DNA of 64,000 nt from Candidatus Gastranaerophilales bacterium. Lineage in GTDB: Bacteria; Cyanobacteriota; Vampirovibrionia; Gastranaerophilales; Gastranaerophilaceae. The notes beneath the pieces were generated by a model. That model saw only the letters and a program-made list of their open reading frames with translations. It had not been told where the DNA came from and made no database searches. Below are positions 43,017 to 51,693 of the stretch, piece after piece (position 1 is the first letter of the stretch; the number at the start of each line of letters is the position of its first letter). Made by a program: the position numbers and the translations under genes. The DNA is taken from assembly GCA_944324425.1 (NCBI GenBank), contig CALUWE010000002.1, positions 124,001-188,000 of the forward strand, in the 5' to 3' direction.

Positions 43017-43586
43017 ATGAAGCGCCAATTATCGTATCTTAAAGCTGTTGTCATCTGCCATGGGAAAAGTGAAAAACAAATAGCAGAGTTTATTAAAAGC
43101 AAATTAAGGTTAAGAATTGATATTGATTCAAAAAATAACGGTAAAAATTCAATACAGATAACAAGCTTAATGAAATTTTTAAGCAGCAGAAAATATAAAA
43201 GCAAAAAAGATTTTCTAAATTTTTATAAAAACGATTTAGACAAACTTAATGATGACTTTAAAATTTTTACAATAATGGACACGGACGATTGCACAGAAAA
43301 ACAAAAAAAGGAATATTTAAATAAAGCCATGTTTAAAAATCACCCCTTGAAAAAATATATTGTGCCCATTGCAAATTCGCCCGAGCTTGAATCTGTTCTT
43401 GTTCAATCCAAAATAAAATTTAACAAAAAGGGTGACAAAAGAAAGGGCGAATACATTTCAATTTTTCCAACAGACCCAAAATATCAAAAATCTGATATTA
43501 TTCAATTAGAAGAGTTTTTAGAAAATTTAAAAAAGTGCCCTTCAACCAATATGAATGAATTTATTGAATTTTGCCTAAATCTTTAA
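43017..43586 (+). CDS. RloB-like (Toprim-type) protein
   Basis: 189 residues from the ATG at 43017, preceded by GGAG 10 bases upstream. A TTG at 42999 would add 6 residues. The N-terminus YLKAVVICHGKSEKQIAEF has the strand-G-x-S/T-E pattern of Toprim folds (E19), and FTIMDTDDC (about residues 83-92) supplies the DxD. These are the expected acidic metal ligands of RloB/OLD-type nucleases. A later ANSPELESVLV segment is also typical of RloB-like proteins. It begins one base after the ATPase stop codon and is the obvious effector partner. It abuts the convergent mutase by one base. Confidence 0.78.
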   Translation: MKRQLSYLKAVVICHGKSEKQIAEFIKSKLRLRIDIDSKNNGKNSIQITSLMKFLSSRKYKSKKDFLNFYKNDLDKLNDDFKIFTIMDTDDCTEKQKKEYLNKAMFKNHPLKKYIVPIANSPELESVLVQSKIKFNKKGDKRKGEYISIFPTDPKYQKSDIIQLEEFLENLKKCPSTNMNEFIEFCLNL

Positions 43587-43587
43587 T

Positions 43588-44976
43588 TTATTTAAGTATA
43601 AAAACGTACCCTTTTATAAATTCTTTAATTGAATTTAATTTTGAAGTTGAATCTGTTTCTATATAAAACCTTAACAAGGGTTCAGTTCCAGACTTTCTTA
43701 TTAAAATTTTTGTTTTTTCATCTTCAAGGTAGAGTTTAACGCCGTCTATTTCAGATTTTTTTGTTATTTTTTGGTTTGCAAAATTTTCCAAAAATTTAAT
43801 TTCATTTATGATTTCTTCTTTTTTTCTGTCATCTGATAATTTAACATCAACTCTATCTTGAACAAAATGAACCCCCGCAAATTCAAGAATTTCTTCTTTT
43901 AATCGGTATAAGGGCTTATTTAATTTTGAAACCATTTCTAAAATTAACAAGTTGGCATAAATGCCGTCTTTTTCCGAGATATAATCCCCTGTGGATAAGC
44001 CGCCTGAATCTTCACCTGCTAAAATGGTTTTATTCATTCTCATGGCTTCCCCTAAATATTTAAAGCCGACAGGCGTTTCAATCACTTTAACATTCAATTT
44101 TTCTGCTACTACATCCACCAATTGGCTTACGCCAACCGTTTTTACCATATAGCCGTCATAATTTTTTGTTTCCTTTAAATATTTTAAAAGCATAGAAAGA
44201 ACAATATTCGGTGAAACATAATCTCCCTTTTCATCTATAACACCGTATCTGTCAGCATCGCCATCGTTTGCAAAAGTTATATAGCCTTCTTTTTTATTTT
44301 TCATAAATTCAGGCTTCGGTTCAGGCAAAAAGCCGCCAAAATTAGGGTCATATTTATTATTATAAATTTCAAAATCAATATTGTTTCTTTTTAAAATCTC
44401 GTCAAAATAACCGAATGATGCACTGAATAAAGCGTCATAAATAATTTTTGGGGGGTTTGATTTAATTGCATCAAAATCAATTAAATCTTCCAAAATTTCA
44501 AAATAATCAACTGAAAAATCTTTTTTAATAACGGAGCCTTCAACTGTCGGGTTCAGTTTTTCAAATTTATGATGTTTTGATTCAATTATATTTTCAATTT
44601 CTTTTGTAATTTCATTTGTTGCAGGGCCGCCATAGTTTGGAATAAATTTAATTCCAAGATATTCAGGCGGGTTATGAGAGGCTGTGAACATTAAAGCCCC
44701 TGCGCAATTTTTGGTGGTTTTTGCTTTGTATGCAATAACAGGCGTTGGCACCACTTTAGATGATAAAATAACATCAAACCCAAAATCGGCCAAAATGTTT
44801 GCTGCTGTTTTTGCGTATTTATCTGCATCACGCCTTGGGTCATAACCGATAATAACCGTTCCTTGCCCTAAATATTCCGCTATTGCATTTACAATTTTTG
44901 TAACCGTTTCAATAGTAAATTCTTTTCCTAAAATTCCACGAAATCCATCAGTTCCGAATTTTATTTTTGTATTCAT
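43588..44976 (-). CDS. Phosphoglucomutase/phosphomannomutase
   Basis: 462-residue canonical alpha-D-phosphohexomutase. It starts KFGTDGFRGILGKEF and has the phosphoserine loop TASHNPPEYLGIK (near residue 98), the Mg loop FANDGDADRYGVID, the sugar loop AGEDSGGLS and the phosphate loop IRKSGTEPLLRFY. It interconverts hexose-1- and -6-phosphates. AGAGGAAAAATG gives the start. It is divergent from pheA with only 29 bases between them, so the two promoters overlap. Confidence 0.93.
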   Translation of the reverse strand: MNTKIKFGTDGFRGILGKEFTIETVTKIVNAIAEYLGQGTVIIGYDPRRDADKYAKTAANILADFGFDVILSSKVVPTPVIAYKAKTTKNCAGALMFTASHNPPEYLGIKFIPNYGGPATNEITKEIENIIESKHHKFEKLNPTVEGSVIKKDFSVDYFEILEDLIDFDAIKSNPPKIIYDALFSASFGYFDEILKRNNIDFEIYNNKYDPNFGGFLPEPKPEFMKNKKEGYITFANDGDADRYGVIDEKGDYVSPNIVLSMLLKYLKETKNYDGYMVKTVGVSQLVDVVAEKLNVKVIETPVGFKYLGEAMRMNKTILAGEDSGGLSTGDYISEKDGIYANLLILEMVSKLNKPLYRLKEEILEFAGVHFVQDRVDVKLSDDRKKEEIINEIKFLENFANQKITKKSEIDGVKLYLEDEKTKILIRKSGTEPLLRFYIETDSTSKLNSIKEFIKGYVFILK

Positions 44977-44992
44977 TTTTCCTCTTTTAATT

Positions 44993-44998
44993 TATAAT
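44993..44998 (+). promoter_or_regulatory. -10 element giving a probably leaderless pheA transcript
   Basis: TATAAT at 44993-44998 puts the expected transcription start at or next to the pheA ATG (45006). No ribosome-binding site is seen between them. Confidence 0.45.
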
Positions 44999-45005
44999 AC
45001 GCTAT

Positions 45006-45845
45006 ATGAACAATTATATTAAAAAAATATTATATTTAGGACCGGATGGTTCAAATTCACAATTTGCAGCTGCCCTTTTTATGGAAAAATTAGGGATAAA
45101 ACCTGAAATGGAAGCTGTTTCAACTATTACAAAAGCAATTGAAGTGTTAGATATTGAACCGGATACAACTTCTGCAATTTTACCCGTTGAAAATTCTATT
45201 GAAGGAGTTGTGAGAGAAACAATTGATAATTTGGTTCACACAAAATCAGACGTTTTTATTCAAGCGGAAATTACCGTTCCTATTTGCCATTGTTTAATTT
45301 CAAAGGGCAAAAATAAAGAAAACATCAAAACAATTGTCTCAATAACTCAAGCCATTGCACAATGTAAAAACTACATTGCAAATAATTTTAGAAAAGATGT
45401 TGAAATTTTATTATATACATCCACTTCAGGCTCCGCCAAATTTATAATGGATAAAGATGAAACCTATGCCTGCATTGCAAGCGAACTTTGCGCACACCTT
45501 TACGGTTTAAACATTATTGAAAAAGAAATAAACGATGTTAAAGACAATAAAACAAGGTTTATTTTGGTTTCTAAGAAAAACATTTTAAAAGATAAAAAAA
45601 CAAGAACATCAATCGCTTTTACAACCGAAAATAAACCGGGGGCGCTATTATCAATTTTAGAAATATTTAAAAAATATGACCTAAACCTTTTATATCTTGA
45701 ATCGCGCCCGTCTAAAAAAGTTTTTGGCGAATATATATTCTATGCTGATATTGATAAAGGCATTGATGATATTCAAAAAGCACTTAATGAAATTAAAGCA
45801 AAATGCACATATAATAGAGTCTTAGGTTCTTATTGCGTTTTATAA
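45006..45845 (+). CDS. pheA: Prephenate dehydratase
   Basis: Converts prephenate to phenylpyruvate in phenylalanine synthesis. The catalytic domain opens ILYLGPDGSNSQFAAALF and contains LPVENSIEGVVRET and the TRF motif DNKTRFILVSKK (near residue 183). The C-terminal ACT domain (about 200-279) has KPGALLSILEIF and the ESRPSKK motif, which binds Phe for feedback inhibition. There is no chorismate mutase domain. At 279 residues it is the normal monofunctional size. It appears to be leaderless. Confidence 0.95.
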   Translation: MNNYIKKILYLGPDGSNSQFAAALFMEKLGIKPEMEAVSTITKAIEVLDIEPDTTSAILPVENSIEGVVRETIDNLVHTKSDVFIQAEITVPICHCLISKGKNKENIKTIVSITQAIAQCKNYIANNFRKDVEILLYTSTSGSAKFIMDKDETYACIASELCAHLYGLNIIEKEINDVKDNKTRFILVSKKNILKDKKTRTSIAFTTENKPGALLSILEIFKKYDLNLLYLESRPSKKVFGEYIFYADIDKGIDDIQKALNEIKAKCTYNRVLGSYCVL

Positions 45846-45846
45846 A

Positions 45847-46449
45847 TTAAACCGTTTTATCCAGCCTTTTTGCGCAATTTTTAAAATCTTTCTTTTCTAA
45901 AACTTTAATTGCGCCGTAATAGTAATCCTCAAAACAGGGAACACCGTCCCAGAATCTGTCTTCTGCGTTTTGTAAAATTACAAAATCGCTTTTTTCTTCT
46001 TGTGCTTGTTTAATGGCATTGGACACCAATTGAAGCCCAAGGCCCCTATATTTTCTGTCATCAGCCGTATAAGAATTTTCCGAATTAACACACATTAAAG
46101 AAACTTCCATTCCCTTTTTATCGGGCACAATATCACTGTATCCGCTCTCAATTCCTGAAGTTGTTTCCATTAAAGCTTGAATTTCACCGTTCTCATCTTC
46201 AATTCCCCAGAATTTAAGCCTTGGGTTGCAATATACCATATTATCAACAAAATCTTGATAAATACACCTTGCATAAGCGCCCTCGACCCTTTCAAATTTT
46301 GTTGATGTTTCTTGTTTAAGCTTGTTTTTATCTTGAATATCATCTTCATACATAACAAAATCAAGGCTGTCAACCTCATTTGTTTGACAGTTTTTTGCCT
46401 TTATGCTTCTTACATATTTTTGGGTAAAAGTGATTGGTGATATTTTCAT
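45847..46449 (-). CDS. GNAT-like acetyltransferase with MKISPI…F N-terminus
   Basis: 200 residues. The acetyl-CoA loop is recognisable as DRKYRGLGLQLVSNAIKQA near residue 133, matching R/Q-x-x-G-x-G/A. Strands before it (LMETTSGI … MEVSLMCVNS) and a final FVILQNAEDRFWDGVPCFED fit a divergent GNAT fold. The N-terminus MKISPITFTQKYVRSIKA resembles the 70-aa protein at 18287. The substrate is unknown. It is monocistronic, abuts pheA tail to tail, and lies downstream of the clpB terminator. Confidence 0.75.
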   Translation of the reverse strand: MKISPITFTQKYVRSIKAKNCQTNEVDSLDFVMYEDDIQDKNKLKQETSTKFERVEGAYARCIYQDFVDNMVYCNPRLKFWGIEDENGEIQALMETTSGIESGYSDIVPDKKGMEVSLMCVNSENSYTADDRKYRGLGLQLVSNAIKQAQEEKSDFVILQNAEDRFWDGVPCFEDYYYGAIKVLEKKDFKNCAKRLDKTV

Positions 46450-46482
46450 TTTTAGTATGCTCCGAAATTTAATTATAAAATA

Positions 46483-46507
46483 AAAACCCCTAAAATATAG
46501 GGGTTTT
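46483..46507 (-). terminator. Rho-independent terminator of clpB
   Basis: 10-bp perfect stem AAAACCCCTA/TAGGGGTTTT (46483-46492 with 46498-46507), 5-base loop and a minus-strand T run, 5 bases past the clpB stop. Confidence 0.92.
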
Positions 46508-46512
46508 AATTT

Positions 46513-49125
46513 TTATTTTTTATTAAATGTTATTTCATCATCTTTAACATCTATTAAAATTTTATCGCCGTCAACAAATTCTCCTTTTAAAATTGCCTTT
46601 GATAAGGGGTTTTCAATTTTTTGGCGAATAATTCTTTTTAAGGGTCTTGCGCCATACATTGGGTTATACCCTTCAAGCGCCAATTTGTCTTTTGCATCAT
46701 TTGTGATTTCAAATTCAATTTTTCTTTCCTGTAACAAGTTTCTTAGGTAATTAATTTGAATATCAACAATTTTATTTAAATCAGACAATGTTAAAGCTTC
46801 AAAGTAAACCGTTTCATCAATACGATTTAAAAATTCGGGGCGGAAGTGTTCTTTCAGCCTTTCTTTAACTTCTTCTTTTGTTTTTTCTTTTTCTTCTTCA
46901 CTTAATAAGCCATTGACTGCTCTATCCAAGATAATGTCAGAGCCTATATTTGAAGTTAGAATAATAATCGTATTTTTAAAATCTACCGTTCTTCCTTTTG
47001 AATCAGTCAATCTGCCGTCATCAAAAATTTGAAGCATTATGTTAAATACATCATAATGGGCTTTTTCAATTTCATCAAAAAGAATAACGGAATACGGTTT
47101 TCTTCTTACTTTTTCTGTTAATTGGCCGCCTTCATCATAGCCGACATACCCAGGCGGTGCGCCTATTAACCTTGCAACAGAATGTTTTTCCATATATTCT
47201 GACATATCTATTCTAATTAGGGCGTCTTCATCTTGGAACATAAATTCTGATAATGCTTTTGCAAGTTCAGTTTTACCTACACCCGTTGGCCCTAAGAAAA
47301 GAAAAGTTCCAATAGGCCTTTTTGGGTCTTTTAAGCCTGAACGAGCCCTTCTGATAGAATCTGATACAACGCCGACCGCTTCATTTTGACCGATTACTCT
47401 TTTGTGCAGAATATCTTCCATTTGAAGAAGTTTTTCATTTTCTGATTCAACAAGTTTGTTAACGGGAACACCTGTCCATTTTGAAACAACTTCTGCTATA
47501 TCTTCATCCGTTATTTCTTCTTTTAAAAGAGTATTTTTATGGTTTTCATTTTGGTTTTTGGTTGCTTCATCCAATTTTTTCATAAGTTCAGGAAGTTTAC
47601 CGTATTTTAATTTAGCCGCAAGCTCAAGGTTTGTTGCTCTTTCGGCGTTATCTATTTCAATTTTTGTTCTTTCAATTTCTTGTTTTATTGAAACTTCATC
47701 ATTCAAATGGGATTTTTCTTTTTTCCATTGTTCTTCTAAAATATTTGCCTTAGCTGAAATTTCATCTATTGCCTTTTTAACTCTTTCAATTTTATCTTGG
47801 TCATTATCTTCTTTTAAGCTTTCAAGCTCAATTTGAAGTTGAAGTTTTTGCCTTTCAAGTTTATCAAGTTCTTCAGGCATTGAATCTATTTCAATTCTGA
47901 CGGATGACGCCGCTTCATCCACCAAATCTATCGCTTTATCAGGCAAAAATCTGTCTGTTATGTACCTATTCGATAAATTAGCGGCAGCAACAAGCGCAGA
48001 ATCTTTAATTCTTACCCCATGGTGCACTTCATATTTTTCTTTTAAGCCCCTTAAAATAGAAATTGTTGCTTCAACCGACGGTTCATCAACTAAAACAGGC
48101 TGGAACCTTCTTTCTAAGGCAGGGTCTTTTTCAATATATTTTCTATATTCATTAATTGTAGTTGCCCCAACAGTTCTTATTTCACCACGAGCTAACATTG
48201 GTTTTAGCAGGTTGCCTGCATCTGTTGAACCTTCTGCAGCGCCTAAACCAACAACAGTATGGAGTTCATCAATAAAAAGAATTATTTGCCCTTCTGATTT
48301 TTGAATTTCATCTATAACTTTTTTCAACCTTTCTTCAAATTCGCCCCTATATTTTGCCCCTGCAACAAGAGCGCCCATATCAAGCGCAATTAAGGTTGTA
48401 TCTTTTAAGCTCATAGGCACATCGCCCCTTACAATTCTTTGGGCTAAGCCTTCAACAATTGCGGTTTTACCAACGCCCGCTTCACCAATTAAAACAGGGT
48501 TGTTTTTGGTTCTTCTGTTTAAAACTTGAATTATTCTTCGAACTTCTTCATCTCTGCCTATAACAGGGTCAAGCTTTCCTTCACGTGCTTTTTTTGTTAA
48601 ATCGACAGAAAACTTTTCTAAAACGTTATATTCTTCATCTGCTGTATTATTATCCACTTTTTTATTCCCCCTTAAATTTTTTATTTTATTTAAGATGTTT
48701 AATTCATTTATTGAATATTTATTGAATATTTTCTTTAAACCTTCTTCATTTTTTTCTTCTTGTACAAATTTTGACATTGCAAGCATTATATGTTCATATG
48801 AAATGTATTTATCTTTCATATTTTTAGCGCATTCAAAGGCTTCATCCATTAATTTTAAAGAATTATTTGAAAAATAAAGTTGAACCGTATTATCTGAAAT
48901 TTTAGGGTAGGTATTAATTAAATTTTGAATATCATCCTTTACTAAATTCCCAGTCAATTTTAATGAGGTTAAAAAACTGTTCACAGCTTCATTATTACTG
49001 GAATTTAAAATTGCAAGAAAAATGTGAGCAGGTTCTAAAAAAGTATTTTTATTAATTTTAACAAGGTTTTGAGCCTCAATTAAAATATTTTGAGTAACTT
49101 TTGTTAATTTTTCAAAATCAAACAT
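46513..49125 (-). CDS. clpB: ClpB disaggregase (AAA+ chaperone)
   Basis: Hexameric ATP-dependent disaggregase that works with DnaK. The 870 residues comprise a Clp_N domain (about 1-145), NBD1 with Walker [14 protein letters not shown] (about 212), and the coiled-coil M domain (about 405-520, e.g. [17 protein letters not shown]) that distinguishes ClpB from ClpA/C. NBD2 has [13 protein letters not shown] (about 612), and a C-terminal ring domain follows. There is no CIRCE operator upstream. Only a weak TTGTAA/TAAAAT-like pair is seen, so heat control is not evident. Confidence 0.97.
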   Translation of the reverse strand: MFDFEKLTKVTQNILIEAQNLVKINKNTFLEPAHIFLAILNSSNNEAVNSFLTSLKLTGNLVKDDIQNLINTYPKISDNTVQLYFSNNSLKLMDEAFECAKNMKDKYISYEHIMLAMSKFVQEEKNEEGLKKIFNKYSINELNILNKIKNLRGNKKVDNNTADEEYNVLEKFSVDLTKKAREGKLDPVIGRDEEVRRIIQVLNRRTKNNPVLIGEAGVGKTAIVEGLAQRIVRGDVPMSLKDTTLIALDMGALVAGAKYRGEFEERLKKVIDEIQKSEGQIILFIDELHTVVGLGAAEGSTDAGNLLKPMLARGEIRTVGATTINEYRKYIEKDPALERRFQPVLVDEPSVEATISILRGLKEKYEVHHGVRIKDSALVAAANLSNRYITDRFLPDKAIDLVDEAASSVRIEIDSMPEELDKLERQKLQLQIELESLKEDNDQDKIERVKKAIDEISAKANILEEQWKKEKSHLNDEVSIKQEIERTKIEIDNAERATNLELAAKLKYGKLPELMKKLDEATKNQNENHKNTLLKEEITDEDIAEVVSKWTGVPVNKLVESENEKLLQMEDILHKRVIGQNEAVGVVSDSIRRARSGLKDPKRPIGTFLFLGPTGVGKTELAKALSEFMFQDEDALIRIDMSEYMEKHSVARLIGAPPGYVGYDEGGQLTEKVRRKPYSVILFDEIEKAHYDVFNIMLQIFDDGRLTDSKGRTVDFKNTIIILTSNIGSDIILDRAVNGLLSEEEKEKTKEEVKERLKEHFRPEFLNRIDETVYFEALTLSDLNKIVDIQINYLRNLLQERKIEFEITNDAKDKLALEGYNPMYGARPLKRIIRQKIENPLSKAILKGEFVDGDKILIDVKDDEITFNKK

Positions 49126-49196
49126 ATAAATAAACCTTTCCTTTTATTTATATTTTAATAATGATTTTATTTCATTTTACAAAAATTAATCTTATT

Positions 49197-49361
49197 TTAA
49201 TTTTTTACACCCGAAACTTGAATATAAAAACTATCCCCCTCTTTTTTGCTTATAGACCACCTTATGGGGTTAATTCCTTCACCTAAAATAAAATTTTCAA
49301 TTTCATTAGTTTCAAAAGGGAGTTTTTTTGGTTTATAAATTAGGGTTTGTTCAATAATCAC
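49197..49361 (-). CDS. Small protein, 54 aa, coupled to the nucleoside transporter
   Basis: A short frame not covered by long-ORF criteria. Start GTG at 49361, stop TAA at 49197. The GTG overlaps the transporter's TGA stop (ATGTGA), a standard translational-coupling junction. The product begins with GTG-encoded Met then IIEQTLIYKPKKLPFETN, and contains IENFILGEGINPIRWSISK and SFYIQVSG. It has a balanced, globular-looking composition with one Trp, and codon use like its neighbours. I recognise no family. It sits between the transporter and clpB on the same strand. Confidence 0.65.
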   Translation of the reverse strand: MIIEQTLIYKPKKLPFETNEIENFILGEGINPIRWSISKKEGDSFYIQVSGVKN

Positions 49362-50632
49362 ATTAAAATCCCCGCCATACAGGCTGAAATGTATGAAGCA
49401 AATGTGCCTGCGATTAAAGCTTTTATGCCAAGTTTTGCAATATCGCCTCTTCTTGTTGGTGCAAGTTCACCAATTCCCCCTATTTGAATTGCGATTGAAC
49501 CGAAATTTGCAAAACCGCAAAGGGCAAAGCTTGCAATTGTAATTGCTTTTGGGGTTAGAATGTCTTTCATATTAATTAAATCGGTATAAGCTATAAATTC
49601 ATTTAAAACAAGTTTTTCACCCATTAAAGCACCCACTTGAGAAACATTTTCAAAAGGAACTCCCATAATAAGAGCAAAAAATGAAAATACGGCGCCTAAA
49701 AGAGATTTAATGCTAAGGTTTGATAAATCTATAAAAGAAAGATGAATGTTACATACATCATATAAAAATAAACCGAATTTTGCTAAAACCCAATCTGCCA
49801 TTGCAATTAAAGATAATAATGCAATTAACATTGCAATAACGTTCAATGAAACCTTCATACCGTCTGATGCTGCATTTGCAATAGAATCTATTAAATTAAC
49901 GTGGCATCTTTCAACACTTACTTTAACTTCGTTTTTTGTTTTGCTTTCTTCAACTTCAGGGTAAATTATTTTAGAAACTGCAAGTGCCCCAGGGGCTGCC
50001 ATAACGGATGCTGCAAGCAAAAATTTTGCATCAACCCCCATTGCAATATAAATTGCCATAACGCCCCCTGCAATGCATGCCATAGAACCTGTCATAGAGG
50101 CTAAAATTTCAGATTTTGTAGCCGTTTTTAAATAAGGGCGAATCATAATTTGCGCTTCAACTTGCCCGACAAAAACAGAAGCTATGTTTGATAGGGCTTC
50201 TGCGCCTGAAACATTCATCACTTTATACATTAATTTGGCAAAAAATGCCACAATTCTTTGCATTATGCCAAAATAATATAAAATATTCACGATAGTCAAA
50301 ACAAAAATAATTGTTGCAATTAATTTGATTGAAAATACAAAAGAAGCACCTTCATAAAAAATATGGTCTATCACTTTTGGGGAATTATTTAAAAAGCCGA
50401 ATACAAAATCTGCGCCCGAATTTGAAAAATAAAGAATTTTTTCAATACATTTTGCAATAATGGCTAAAATTTGCTGTCCCAAAGGAACTTTTAAAACAAA
50501 AACGGCAAGAAGAAATTGAAGGCAAAACCCTGTAATTACCGTTTTTAAACTGATTTTTTTCTTATTGTTCGACATTAAATAGCAAATGCCGATTATAATA
50601 ATAATGCCTAAAAGCCCTGTAAATCTTTCCAA
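49358..50632 (-). CDS. nupC: Concentrative nucleoside transporter (NupC/CNT family)
   Basis: 424-residue inner-membrane nucleoside:cation symporter with about 10 hydrophobic segments. CNT signatures seen are PLGQQILAIIAKCIEKIL, FVFSIKLIATIIFVLTIV, the core motif SNIASVFVGQVEAQIMIRPY with the Gln/Glu that contact the nucleoside, MTGSMACIAGGVMAIYI, and CGFANFGSIAIQIGGIG near the C-terminus. The start is TTG at 50632, with AAAGGAAG upstream. A candidate -10 TATAAT lies at 50660-50665. Its stop overlaps the start of the 54-aa gene. Confidence 0.95.
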   Translation of the reverse strand: MERFTGLLGIIIIIGICYLMSNNKKKISLKTVITGFCLQFLLAVFVLKVPLGQQILAIIAKCIEKILYFSNSGADFVFGFLNNSPKVIDHIFYEGASFVFSIKLIATIIFVLTIVNILYYFGIMQRIVAFFAKLMYKVMNVSGAEALSNIASVFVGQVEAQIMIRPYLKTATKSEILASMTGSMACIAGGVMAIYIAMGVDAKFLLAASVMAAPGALAVSKIIYPEVEESKTKNEVKVSVERCHVNLIDSIANAASDGMKVSLNVIAMLIALLSLIAMADWVLAKFGLFLYDVCNIHLSFIDLSNLSIKSLLGAVFSFFALIMGVPFENVSQVGALMGEKLVLNEFIAYTDLINMKDILTPKAITIASFALCGFANFGSIAIQIGGIGELAPTRRGDIAKLGIKALIAGTFASYISACMAGILM

Positions 50633-50693
50633 AATCCGCTTCCTTTAACTTTTTAGTTAATTATAAACCAAATATTTTAAAAAGGCATTTTGA

Positions 50694-50722
50694 TTGCAAA
50701 AAGCTTTTCCAATTGTTAAAAT
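50694..50722 (+). promoter_or_regulatory. Sigma-70 promoter of the prepilin gene
   Basis: -35 TTGCAA (50694-50699), a 17-base spacer, and -10 TAAAAT (50717-50722) with an upstream TG (extended). It overlaps the in-frame TTG at 50713, so translation must begin downstream. Confidence 0.65.
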
Positions 50723-50760
50723 GTGAATATACCGAGATTTTGAAAGGCAGTTTACAAAGT

Positions 50761-51693
50761 ATGAGAAAAAAAGCATTCACGCTTGCGGAAACGTTGGCAA
50801 CTTTGGGAGTCATAGGCATTGTTGCGGCACTTATGATTCCTTCTGTTGTAGCTAACTATAACAATCACATTTTTAAAACATCAAAAGAAACTTTCAGGGC
50901 AACATTATCGGATTCGGTCAGAATTATAGCTGCAACGGAATCAAAATTAAATAAAGCCAAAAATTATACGGATGAAGATAATGAAGAAAATAACAGAAGC
51001 GCAAATGAAGTTTTTGTAGAGGATCATTTTTCAAATTATATAAAATTTGCAAAAATTTGCGACCCTGAACAAGCAGGAGGAATTTACAACTGCGGCTGGA
51101 TAAATGACAAAGTTTACAAAAGCATGAATTCCGACGATAAATTAAACATCCCGACTAAAAACTCGGATGTGGGTTTTGACAGTGATGAAAAACTGTGGAG
51201 TGCAATTACTGTGAACGGTATGTCTCTTTTAATTGCATACAATCCTGACTGCAAAAGCTTTAATAATGCCGAAAATGACGCAGAAGAAAACAAACAGGAT
51301 GAAACAGACAAAGGTTTTCATCCCAAAGAAACAGCCTGTATAAACATTATTTACGATATAAACGGCGTTGCAAAACCAAATACTTTTGGCAAAGATGTAG
51401 GTATTGCAACAGTTTATTACCCGAGAACGGCAAGGGTTGGGGTTCCGATATTTACAAATAATGCTGAATACGTAACCGGAATATCATCATTTGAATCGGC
51501 TGAAGAATATTGCAACAACCTATCTTACAAAAAGAAGGCAACTCTTCCCACTCTTGAAGAAGCAGGCTCAATTTACCTTAATTCAAAACCGCTTTTAAAT
51601 TCGGATTCGCATGAAAAAGTTTGGTTTTCAAGCGCTAAAGAAGAAAAATCTGCGGGTTATACGGCAGGCAGCGTGATTTGCGTTAACAGATAA
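50761..51693 (+). CDS. Type IV prepilin-like protein, 310 aa
   Basis: Leader MRKKAFTLAETLATLGVIGI, a standard N-methylated pilin start with the conserved Glu at +5 and Ala rather than Gly at -1. A hydrophobic helix (AALMIPSVVANY) and an assembly helix (KTSKETFRATLSDSVRIIA) follow. The ectodomain has several Cys (CDPEQ, NCGW, DCKS, ACIN, YCNN and the terminal VICVNR), suggesting disulfides. I choose the ATG at 50761 because the longer frame starts at a TTG inside the promoter's -10 region. It is probably a major or minor pilin exported through a type IV/Tad-like machine. It ends flush against the convergent amidase gene. Confidence 0.88.
   Translation: MRKKAFTLAETLATLGVIGIVAALMIPSVVANYNNHIFKTSKETFRATLSDSVRIIAATESKLNKAKNYTDEDNEENNRSANEVFVEDHFSNYIKFAKICDPEQAGGIYNCGWINDKVYKSMNSDDKLNIPTKNSDVGFDSDEKLWSAITVNGMSLLIAYNPDCKSFNNAENDAEENKQDETDKGFHPKETACINIIYDINGVAKPNTFGKDVGIATVYYPRTARVGVPIFTNNAEYVTGISSFESAEEYCNNLSYKKKATLPTLEEAGSIYLNSKPLLNSDSHEKVWFSSAKEEKSAGYTAGSVICVNR

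Noticed and set aside
49126-49196. CIRCE or similar heat-shock operator before clpB
   Set aside because: No TTAGCACTC/GAGTGCTAA pair or other clear heat-shock element is present.
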